Notes under the pieces: model-generated
Databases searched by the model: none
Seen by the model: the letters and a program-made list of their open reading frames with translations, nothing else
What the model was told of the DNA's origin: nothing
Program-made: the position numbers and the translations under genes
From: Gemmatimonadota bacterium
Lineage (GTDB): Bacteria > Gemmatimonadota > Gemmatimonadetes > Gemmatimonadales > GWC2-71-9
Assembly (NCBI GenBank): GCA_003221085.1
Contig: QHUD01000206.1
Span: 1-18,774, forward strand
Length of the DNA: 18,774 nt
Reading direction: 5' to 3'
In this document: in pieces, positions 7,107-13,861 of the stretch
Position numbering within the stretch: the first letter of the stretch is position 1
How the letters are laid out: every line of letters begins with the position of its first letter

Positions 7107-8504
7107 GTGCCGCCCCTCCAGAAGACGCCCGACCTGCTTCTCGCCGGCGGCGATGTGCTGTTGCACGACGGCGCGTGGCGGGTGGAGCGGACGGATGTGA
7201 CGGTCCGTGCCGGGAGAATTCATGCGGTCGGGCGGACGGACCGAGGGGCGGACCGAGAGGCCACGCCGCTGTCGGTGCGCGATTGCAGCGGCTGTCTGAT
7301 CATGCCCGGCCTGATCCAGGCCCACGTCCACCTCTGCCAGACGCTGTTCCGCGGGCTCGCCGACGACCTGCGGCTCGAGGACTGGCTGGTACGCCGCGTC
7401 TGGCCGCTCGAGGCCGCCCACACCGAAGAGACCGTCTACTGGTCCGCCCTGCTCGGCGCCGCGGAGCTCCTGCTCGGCGGCACCACGGCCATCCTCGACA
7501 TGGAGACCGTGCGCTACACCGGTGCGGCGTTCCAGGCGCTCGAGCGGATCGGCATCCGGGCGACGGTGGGGAAGTGCCTCATGGACGCGCATCCCGAGGG
7601 TGCGCCGTTGGAGCTCGCGGAGTCGACCGACAACGCTCTCGCCGAAGCCGAGGCGCTGGCCAAGCGCTGGCACAAGGGCGCCGGTGACCGCCTGCGAGTG
7701 TGCTTCGCCCCGCGCTTCGTCCCGAGCTGCTCGGGGCCGCTGCTCCGGGCCGCGAGTGACCTGGCTGAGCGGTTCGACGCCCAGCTCCACACCCACGCCG
7801 CGGAGACAATCGTGGAGCGGGAGACCGTCCTGCGGACCACGGGACTCGAAGAGATCGCCTACCTCGACTCGGTCGGCATCGCGGGCCCGCGCGCCGCACT
7901 GGCCCACTGCGTGTGGGTCGACACCCACGAGACCGCACGCCTCGCCCGCCAGGGGACCACGGTGGTGCACTGCCCCTCATCGAACCTCAAGCTCGGGAGC
8001 GGCATCGCGAAGGTCCCCGAGCTCCTGGCCGCCGGCTGCCGCGTCGCGATCGGCGCCGACGGCGCACCGTGCAACAACCGGCTGGATGTGTTCGCCGAGA
8101 TGCGCCTCGCCGCCTTGATCCAGAAACCGCGGCTCGGCGCGGACGCGCTCCCCGCCGGTCGAGTGCTCGAGCTGGCCACGCTCGGCGGCGCCCGCGCGCT
8201 GGGGCTCGAAGCCGAGCTCGGCTCGATCAGCCCCGGCAAGCGCGCCGACCTGGTGGTGCTCGACCTGCGGGAGCCGCATCTCCACCCCGCCATCGGCGAT
8301 CCCGTGTCGCTCGTGGTGTACGCGGCCTGCGCCAGCGATGTACGCGATGTGTTCGTGGATGGCCAGGCGGTCGTGCTCGGCCACGAGCTGCTCACCGCGC
8401 CGATCGAAGAAATCGTGCGGGAGGCGGATCGCTGCGCAGTCGAGCTGCACGCTGCCGCCCAGTGGGTGAACCAAGCTGGAGCGCCCGACGTTAGGTCACC
8501 ATAA
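7107..8504 (+). CDS. Amidohydrolase, TRZ/ATZ family (MTA/SAH deaminase-like)
   Basis: A 465-residue metal-dependent amidohydrolase. The metal site is complete: His73/His75 in QAHVHLCQ, His231 with Glu234 in LHTHAAET, His268 in ALAHC and Asp319 in IGADGAPCNN. The stretch GADGAPCNNRLDVFAEMRLA is very close to the Thermotoga 5'-methylthioadenosine/S-adenosylhomocysteine deaminase (TM0936 type), which releases ammonia from the adenine ring. Alternatives in the same family are 5'-deoxyadenosine, guanine or 8-oxoguanine deaminases and triazine hydrolases. It is soluble, with no signal peptide. The GTG at 7107 fits the family N-terminus (PDLLLAGGDVLL), although the GAGG at 7101-7104 is unusually close. 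It lies directly ahead of a molybdenum hydroxylase pair (24-base gap), which raises a purine or N-heterocycle substrate as a possibility. Confidence 0.85.
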   Translation: MPPLQKTPDLLLAGGDVLLHDGAWRVERTDVTVRAGRIHAVGRTDRGADREATPLSVRDCSGCLIMPGLIQAHVHLCQTLFRGLADDLRLEDWLVRRVWPLEAAHTEETVYWSALLGAAELLLGGTTAILDMETVRYTGAAFQALERIGIRATVGKCLMDAHPEGAPLELAESTDNALAEAEALAKRWHKGAGDRLRVCFAPRFVPSCSGPLLRAASDLAERFDAQLHTHAAETIVERETVLRTTGLEEIAYLDSVGIAGPRAALAHCVWVDTHETARLARQGTTVVHCPSSNLKLGSGIAKVPELLAAGCRVAIGADGAPCNNRLDVFAEMRLAALIQKPRLGADALPAGRVLELATLGGARALGLEAELGSISPGKRADLVVLDLREPHLHPAIGDPVSLVVYAACASDVRDVFVDGQAVVLGHELLTAPIEEIVREADRCAVELHAAAQWVNQAGAPDVRSP

Positions 8505-8511
8505 CCCTCGT

Positions 8512-8520
8512 AAGGAAGGA
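8512..8520 (+). promoter_or_regulatory. Strong ribosome binding site of the 2Fe-2S subunit gene
   Basis: AAGGAAGGA ends 8 bases before the ATG at 8529. It is the clearest Shine-Dalgarno on the plus strand here and supports that start. Confidence 0.7.
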
Positions 8521-8528
8521 CGACACCC

Positions 8529-8984
8529 ATGCTGACGCTGCGCGTGAACGGGGTCGAGCGGACCTACGGCGGCGACCCCGCGATGCCGCTGTTGTGGTAC
8601 CTGCGCGACGAGCTCGGACTGACGGGCACCAAGTTCGGCTGCGGGATGGCGCTGTGCGGCGCCTGTACGGTTCACCTGGACGCCGGGGCCATCCGGTCCT
8701 GCGTGACGCCCATGGCCGCCGCCGCGGGCAAGAGCGTCACGACCATTGAAGGGTTGAGCGCCGACGGCAATCACCCGGTGCAGCGGGCGTGGCGCGAGCA
8801 CAACGTACCGCAGTGCGGCTACTGCCAGAGCGGCCAGATCATGCAGGCCGCCGCGCTCGTCGCCAAGACTTCCAAGGCATCCGACAGTGAGATCGACGCC
8901 GCCATGGCCGGCAATATCTGCCGCTGCGGCACGTACGCGCGGATCCGCGCAGCGGTGCGCGCGGCCGCCGGAAAGGGGGCCTGA
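8529..8984 (+). CDS. iorA: (2Fe-2S)-binding subunit of molybdenum hydroxylase, IorA type
   Basis: A 151-residue iron-sulfur subunit of the xanthine dehydrogenase/isoquinoline 1-oxidoreductase family. It passes electrons from the molybdenum centre. The N-terminal plant-type [2Fe-2S] domain has Cys38, Cys43, Cys46 and Cys58 (KFGCGMALCGACTVHL, then IRSC). The second, helical [2Fe-2S] domain has Cys96/Cys99 (PQCGYCQSGQ) and Cys131/Cys133 (GNICRCGTY). The length is normal for stand-alone small subunits. There is no signal peptide, so it is presumably exported with the Tat-tagged large subunit. The large-subunit gene starts 1 base after this stop. No FAD-binding subunit is encoded nearby, which fits the IorAB type rather than true xanthine dehydrogenase. 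The physiological substrate is unknown. Confidence 0.9.
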   Translation: MLTLRVNGVERTYGGDPAMPLLWYLRDELGLTGTKFGCGMALCGACTVHLDAGAIRSCVTPMAAAAGKSVTTIEGLSADGNHPVQRAWREHNVPQCGYCQSGQIMQAAALVAKTSKASDSEIDAAMAGNICRCGTYARIRAAVRAAAGKGA

Positions 8985-8985
8985 C

Positions 8986-11286
8986 ATGCGCGCCACCATC
9001 ACGAACGTCAGCCGGCGGGAGTTCCTGCACGAGGTGACCGCCGGAGGTGGGTTCGCGCTCGCGGTGACGCTCCCTGGCGCTACGCGCGTCGCCGAGGCGT
9101 TGATGACCGGGACCGCGGCCGCATCCCCCACCGACCCGTTCAACCCCAATGTCTACTTGCAGATCGACGCCGACGGGACCGTGACCATCGTCGCGCACCG
9201 CTCCGAAATGGGGCAGGGCGTCCGCACCGGCCTTCCGATGGCTTTGGCCGACGAGCTCGAAGCGGATTGGTCGAAAGTACGCATTGAGCAGGCGATTGGG
9301 GACGAAGCGAGGTTCAAGACCGGCACGTACGTTGACGAGCCGGGCACTCAGAACACGGACGGATCTCGCAGTCTGCGCCACTTCCTGCGACCGCTGCGCG
9401 AGGCAGGGGCCACGGCCCGAGCGATGCTCGAGGCGGCGGCGGCGCAGCGATGGAGCGTCTCCGTGACGGAGGTCGAGGCCCGTTTCCACCAGGTTCTCCA
9501 CCGGCCATCGGGACGCACGGTCGCGTACGGTGATCTGGTCGCAATCGCGCGCGATCTGCCTGTGCCCCCCAAGGAGCAGGTCCGACTCAAGCAGTCGTCG
9601 GCCTTCCGCTACATCGGCAAAGAGATCCCGATCGTCGACCTGTTCGACATGACGACTGGCAGGGCGAAGTACGGGATCGATCAGGTACAGCCGGGCATGA
9701 AATACGCGGTGGTGGCCCGCCCACCGGTCTACGGCGGACGCGTCACGTCCGTGGATTCGAGCGCGGCCGAAGCGGTCGCAGGCGTGGAGCGGGTGGTACG
9801 ACTCGAGGGGACGCCGCCTCCCTCGGGCTTTCTCCCGCTCGGCGGCGTGGCCGTAGTTGCGCGGAACACCTGGGCGGCGATGCAGGGGCGCTCCAAGCTC
9901 AAGATCACCTGGGACGACGGCCCGAACGGCGCCTACGACTCGACGGCGTATCGCGCGCAGCTCGAGGCGGCCGCGATGCGACCGGGCAAGGTGGTCCGCA
10001 ACGAAGGGGACGTGGACACCGCGCTCGCGGGGGCGGCGCGGCGGGTGACGGCGGATTACTACGTGCCGCACCTAGCGCACGCGACCATGGAGCCGCCGGC
10101 GGCGCTCGCCGTCGTGGCCGACGGTCGCTGCGAAGTGTGGGCCCCGACCCAGAATCCTCAAGGGACCCGCGACACGGTCGCCAAGGTGCTCGGCATCCCA
10201 AGCGATCGGGTGCGCGTGAACGTCTCCCTGCTTGGCGGGGGCTTCGGCCGCAAGTCGAAGCCCGATTTCATCGCGGAGGCGGCGCTCCTGTCACGCGAAG
10301 TCGGGGCGCCGGTGAAAGTCCTGTGGACGCGCGACGACGACATGCATCACGGCTACTATCACACCGTCGCGGCGCAACACCTGGAAGCGGGGCTCGACGC
10401 CCGTGGCCGCACCGTCGCCTGGCTGCACCGCAGCGTGTTTCCGAGCATCCCGTCGACCTTCGCCCCCGGGGTCACGCACGCCAGCGATGGCGAGCTGAGC
10501 TTGGGGTGCGTCGATTTGCCGTACGACATTCCCAACATCCGATGTGAGAACCCGGAAGCCGAGTCGCATGTGCGCATCGGGTGGTACCGCTCCGTTGCGA
10601 ACATCCAGCACGCGTTCGCCGTGAATTCGTTCGCGAGCGAGCTGGCGCATGCCGCGGGGCGGGACCCGAAAGACTACCTGCTCGAGCTGATCGGCCCGCC
10701 GCGGCACATCGACCTGACGCGCGGCGGCGTGAAATACATGAACTACGGCGATCCGATCGACCTCTATCCGGTCGACACGGGCCGGTTGCGGAAAGTCGTG
10801 GAGCTCGTGGCCGAGCGGGCGGGGTGGGGGCGCAAGCTGGTCGCCGGTCGCGGGCTCGGGATCGGCGTGCACCGGAGTTTCGTCACCTACGTCGCCACCG
10901 TCGTCGAAGTCCAGGTCGGCAAAGCGGGCGAGATCTCGGTGCCGCGGGTGGACGTGGCGGTGGATTGCGGCTTTGTGGTCAACCCGGATCGTGTGCGCTC
11001 GCAAATGGAGGGCGCGTGCATCATGGGGCTGTCGAACAGCCTGTACGGGCAAGTGACGTTCCGCGACGGCCGGGCGCAACAGAGCAACTTCAACGATTAC
11101 CCGGTGGTCCGGATCAACGCCGCGCCCCGTGAGACCCGCATCCACATCGTGCCGAGTGCGGATCCGCCCGGGGGCGTGGGGGAGCCGGGCGTGCCGCCGC
11201 TCGGGCCCGCGCTGTGCAATGCGATCTTCGCCGCGACGGGCAAGCGGATCCGCAACCTCCCGATCGGAGGTCAGCTTGGCGCGTAA
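8986..11286 (+). CDS. iorB: Molybdopterin-binding subunit of aldehyde/isoquinoline oxidoreductase, IorB type, Tat-exported
   Basis: A 766-residue catalytic subunit that hydroxylates a carbon next to a ring nitrogen or an aldehyde, using a molybdenum cofactor. The Tat signal is at the N-terminus (SRREFLHEVTAGGG, residues 9-22), so the complex acts in the periplasm. Recognisable family segments include VTIVAHRSEMGQGVRTGLPM, the large-subunit motif LLGGGFGRKSKPDF and the C-terminal GGVGEPGVPPLGPAL. In that last motif Glu at about residue 733 is the expected catalytic base. The length matches IorB-type proteins. The frame is open upstream to 8887, but the ATG at 8986 starts just before the Tat motif, sits 1 base after the small-subunit stop, and has AAAGGGGG (8972-8979) 6 bases ahead. 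A c-type cytochrome gene follows. Confidence 0.9.
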   Translation: MRATITNVSRREFLHEVTAGGGFALAVTLPGATRVAEALMTGTAAASPTDPFNPNVYLQIDADGTVTIVAHRSEMGQGVRTGLPMALADELEADWSKVRIEQAIGDEARFKTGTYVDEPGTQNTDGSRSLRHFLRPLREAGATARAMLEAAAAQRWSVSVTEVEARFHQVLHRPSGRTVAYGDLVAIARDLPVPPKEQVRLKQSSAFRYIGKEIPIVDLFDMTTGRAKYGIDQVQPGMKYAVVARPPVYGGRVTSVDSSAAEAVAGVERVVRLEGTPPPSGFLPLGGVAVVARNTWAAMQGRSKLKITWDDGPNGAYDSTAYRAQLEAAAMRPGKVVRNEGDVDTALAGAARRVTADYYVPHLAHATMEPPAALAVVADGRCEVWAPTQNPQGTRDTVAKVLGIPSDRVRVNVSLLGGGFGRKSKPDFIAEAALLSREVGAPVKVLWTRDDDMHHGYYHTVAAQHLEAGLDARGRTVAWLHRSVFPSIPSTFAPGVTHASDGELSLGCVDLPYDIPNIRCENPEAESHVRIGWYRSVANIQHAFAVNSFASELAHAAGRDPKDYLLELIGPPRHIDLTRGGVKYMNYGDPIDLYPVDTGRLRKVVELVAERAGWGRKLVAGRGLGIGVHRSFVTYVATVVEVQVGKAGEISVPRVDVAVDCGFVVNPDRVRSQMEGACIMGLSNSLYGQVTFRDGRAQQSNFNDYPVVRINAAPRETRIHIVPSADPPGGVGEPGVPPLGPALCNAIFAATGKRIRNLPIGGQLGA

Positions 11287-11320
11287 GCAGGATTCGCTCC
11301 GGGAAGAGAACGACTGACGC

Positions 11321-12319
11321 ATGTCGCTCTTCCCAGCTGTGGCGTTGGTCTTGGGCATCCATACGCCCCCCGACTCGGGCGCCGCCCTGTTCCAGGAGTG
11401 GTGCAAGTCCTGCCACGGAGCTGACGGCCGCGGCACCCCTGCCGCGAGCACGCGGCTCGAGGTGCCGCCGGCGGACCTGCAAGACTGCAAAGGGAGCACA
11501 GCCGAGCCGGAGGAGCGCTGGGTCGAGATCGTGTCGCAGGGCGGGGCCGCGTTCGGCCTGTCGCTCGACATGCCGGCGTTCGGCGAGGCGGCCACACCCT
11601 CGCAAATTCGCGCCGTGGTGCGCTACGCCCGCTCGCTGTGCGGTGAGCTCGGCTGGCCGCCCGGCGAGCTCAACTTCCCCCGTGCGTTCCTGGTCGAGAA
11701 GGCCTATCCGGAGGACGAGTGGGTGCTCAGCGCCGCGGGCCGCGAGCAGGACCTCATCTACGAGCGGCGCGTTGGGAAGCGTCTGCAGCTCGAGGGTGTG
11801 GCGCGGACGGTGTTCGATTCGGCGGACCGGCCGTTCGGCGGCGTAACGCTGGCGGCGAAATACAACCTGTGGCACAGCCTGCCCCGCCGGGCGCTCGCCA
11901 GCTTCGGGCTCGAGGCGACGCCGCCGCTCGGTCGGCAGGACCGGTGGGAGGTCGAGCCGTTCGTCGCGTTCGGCGCGTCGCCCGCGGCGGGATTCATCGT
12001 CCAGGGCGAGATCACGAGCACGTGGGAGGAGACCCAGGGGATCAGCGCGTTCTCATATCGGCTGGGCGTAGGGCGGGAGATGGGAAGAAGCCGGCTCGTA
12101 CCGATGGTCGAGGCCGGCTGGACGGTGCCCGTGGATGGAGGGGGGCAGCGCGCGCTGTCACTCTACCCGCAGGTCTGGGTGCGGCTCTCCCGCTTGGGGC
12201 ACGTCGCGGCGTCGCTCGGCGCCGAGCTTCCGGCGGTGGGGCCCGAGCCGCGGCACCCCCGGCTGATCGCCTTCGTCTTGTGGGACTTCGGGGACGCGCC
12301 GCTACTTCGTGGGTGGTAG
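11321..12319 (+). CDS. c-type cytochrome domain joined to predicted outer-membrane beta-barrel-like domain
   Basis: A 332-residue protein. Residues 1-18 are a weak export signal; an in-frame stop just upstream fixes the ATG at 11321. Residues 19-110 are a cytochrome c domain with one haem site, Cys28-Lys-Ser-Cys31-His32 (CKSCHGADGRG), and Met84 in DMPAFGE as likely sixth ligand. Cys56 and Cys107 could form a disulfide. From about 118 (NFPRAFLVEKAYPEDEW) to the end there are alternating polar/hydrophobic strands rich in aromatics, such as WEVEPFVAFGASP and SLYPQVWVRLSRLGHVAASLGAEL, ending in LIAFVLWDFGD. This looks like a small outer-membrane barrel. The gene follows the Tat-exported hydroxylase by 34 bases, so it is a plausible electron acceptor for it. 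The barrel call is inference from strand pattern. Confidence 0.72.
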   Translation: MSLFPAVALVLGIHTPPDSGAALFQEWCKSCHGADGRGTPAASTRLEVPPADLQDCKGSTAEPEERWVEIVSQGGAAFGLSLDMPAFGEAATPSQIRAVVRYARSLCGELGWPPGELNFPRAFLVEKAYPEDEWVLSAAGREQDLIYERRVGKRLQLEGVARTVFDSADRPFGGVTLAAKYNLWHSLPRRALASFGLEATPPLGRQDRWEVEPFVAFGASPAAGFIVQGEITSTWEETQGISAFSYRLGVGREMGRSRLVPMVEAGWTVPVDGGGQRALSLYPQVWVRLSRLGHVAASLGAELPAVGPEPRHPRLIAFVLWDFGDAPLLRGW

Positions 12320-12332
12320 CGGCGCGCGTCCC
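12291..12332. terminator. Long-stem hairpin between convergent genes
   Basis: The left arm 12291-12305 (GGGACGCGCCGCTAC) pairs with 12316-12332 (GTAGCGGCGCGCGTCCC). The 15-bp stem has a 2-base bulge, and the 10-base loop is at 12306-12315. The left arm is inside the cytochrome coding sequence and the right arm contains its stop codon. It is placed to end transcription from both the plus-strand block and the minus-strand Dps gene. There is no clear T-run on either side. Confidence 0.6.
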
Positions 12333-12335
12333 GGT

Positions 12336-12848
12336 TCAAGTCTTCAGGTGCGCCTTGACCGCCCCTTCGGCGTGCGCTTCGACGAACCACAGCCACTTGT
12401 CGGTGCCGCGCGAGATCTCGGTGCAGATGTCCGACGAGCCGATGTCGTCCAGGTCCGCGGTTTGATCGATGGCCCGCCGCACGCGCTCCCCGAACCCGGA
12501 CAGCGCCGAGGACAAGGCCCACACGTGCTCCTCGCCGGTCGAGATCGTGAGCGGATACTCCGGCAGCTCGGACCGCTCGGCGACGACCCGCGCCGTTCCC
12601 TCGGCGATCCCACCGAGCTGAACGACCCGCTCGGCCAGCAGGTCGACATACTCCTCCACCGCTTCGTCGATCTCGTCGAACAGCTTGTGCAGGGCAATGA
12701 ATTGCGGGCCCTTGACGTTCCAGTGTGCCTGCTTCGTCTGCGTCTGGAGATCGATCGCGTCGGCGAGGAGGTTGTTGAGCAGATCGCTCACCTGGCTGCG
12801 CACATTCTCGGGGAGGTCGTTCATGGTGTCGTGAGGGATGGGAGACAT
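12336..12848 (-). CDS. dps: Dps-family DNA protection / ferritin-like protein
   Basis: A 170-residue Dps protein. These form 12-subunit cytoplasmic shells that store iron, use peroxide to oxidise Fe(II) and protect DNA. The four-helix ferritin fold is visible. The ferroxidase segment KQAHWNVKGPQFIALHKLFDEIDEAVEEYVDLLAERV (about residues 39-75) supplies the His, Asp and Glu ligands that sit at the interface between subunits. GGIAEGTARVV and the C-terminal SRGTDKWLWFVEAH are typical. AGGAG at 12857-12861 lies 8 bases before the ATG at 12848 and fixes the start. The gene follows pirin on the same strand with a 31-base gap and is probably cotranscribed with it; both fit an oxidative-stress response. 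Confidence 0.93.
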   Translation of the reverse strand: MSPIPHDTMNDLPENVRSQVSDLLNNLLADAIDLQTQTKQAHWNVKGPQFIALHKLFDEIDEAVEEYVDLLAERVVQLGGIAEGTARVVAERSELPEYPLTISTGEEHVWALSSALSGFGERVRRAIDQTADLDDIGSSDICTEISRGTDKWLWFVEAHAEGAVKAHLKT

Positions 12849-12856
12849 GGGTGTAA

Positions 12857-12861
12857 CTCCT
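12857..12861 (-). promoter_or_regulatory. Ribosome binding site of dps
   Basis: AGGAG on the minus strand lies 8 bases before the ATG at 12848. It selects that ATG over the internal Met codon 8 codons later. Confidence 0.65.
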
Positions 12862-12879
12862 GTGATAAGACGGTTCGTT

Positions 12880-13794
12880 CTAACGTTGCTTGATGAAGGT
12901 GCCGTCCTGCAGCTCGGCGTAGGCGCGCCGCAGCTCGTCCGGCGTGTTCATGACGATCGGGCCATACCACGCTACCGGCTCCTCGATGGGCTTCCCCGAA
13001 ACGAGGAGGAACCGAATACCGGCGTCGCCCGCCTGGACCGTCACCGCGTCGCCGCTGTCGAACACCACCAGCGACCGGTTCTGCGCCTCTCCCCGGGCGC
13101 CGCTCTCCCCGGCTACGACGGGTCCCACCCGCTCGGTGAGGACGGCGCCCGGCTGCGACGCGTCGCGGAAGGTGCCACTGCCCTCGAACACATAGGCGAA
13201 CGCGTGCCCGGAGGTCTCGACCGGCAGCGACTTGCGCTTGCCAGGCGGGACCCACACGTCCAGGTAGCGCGGGTCCGCCGCCACGCCCTCGACCGGACCT
13301 GCCTTTCCCCAGAAGCTGCCGCAGATGACGCGCACCCGCGTGCCGTCGTCGTCGATGACCTCCGGGATGGCGGCGGCCGAGATGTCCTGGTAGCGCGGCC
13401 GGGTCATCTTCAGGGAGGACGGCAAATTCGCCCAGAGCTGAAACCCGTGCATGCGACCATGCGGATCCCCTTTTGGCATCTCCTGGTGGAGGATCCCGCT
13501 ACCCGCGGTCATCCACTGCACGTCGCCCGCCCCGAGCGCGCCCTTATTTCCCAGGCTGTCGCCGTGGTTGACCGTCCCCGCGAGGACGTAGGTGATGGTT
13601 TCGATCCCCCGATGGGGGTGCCAGGGGAACCCCGCGAGGTAATCGTCGGGGTTTTCGTTGCGGAAGTCGTCGAACAAAAGGAAGGGATCGAACTCCTTGG
13701 TGTCGCCAAAGCCGAACGCGCGGCGCAACCGCACGCCCGCGCCCTCCATGGTGGGCTGCGCCTGCAGAATTCGCTTGACCGGTCGAATAGACAT
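12880..13794 (-). CDS. Pirin family protein (bicupin)
   Basis: A 304-residue pirin, a double-cupin iron protein; some members act as quercetin dioxygenases or regulators. The metal ligands are all present in the N-terminal cupin: His59 and His61 (GFPWHPHRGIETITYVL), His103 and Glu105 (SGILHQEMP). Other family marks are FDPFLLFDDF, GDVQWMTAGSG and GFQLWANLPSSLKM. The C-terminal cupin runs from about residue 175 to 285. The ATG at 13794 has GAGGAG 6 bases ahead (13801-13806). A longer frame exists up to 13833, but its added 13 residues are outside the family and lack a ribosome site. The gene lies 31 bases upstream of dps on the same strand. The substrate is unknown. Confidence 0.92.
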   Translation of the reverse strand: MSIRPVKRILQAQPTMEGAGVRLRRAFGFGDTKEFDPFLLFDDFRNENPDDYLAGFPWHPHRGIETITYVLAGTVNHGDSLGNKGALGAGDVQWMTAGSGILHQEMPKGDPHGRMHGFQLWANLPSSLKMTRPRYQDISAAAIPEVIDDDGTRVRVICGSFWGKAGPVEGVAADPRYLDVWVPPGKRKSLPVETSGHAFAYVFEGSGTFRDASQPGAVLTERVGPVVAGESGARGEAQNRSLVVFDSGDAVTVQAGDAGIRFLLVSGKPIEEPVAWYGPIVMNTPDELRRAYAELQDGTFIKQR

Positions 13795-13800
13795 GTTTGC

Positions 13801-13806
13801 TCCTCG
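13801..13806 (-). promoter_or_regulatory. Ribosome binding site of the pirin gene
   Basis: GAGGAG on the minus strand, 6 bases before the ATG at 13794. It decides the start against the upstream in-frame ATG at 13833. Confidence 0.65.
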
Positions 13807-13861
13807 GAGTCCAGGTTCGGCACTATTCCCCATAACTCCGGCGGCGGCCCTGGGGTTCCGG

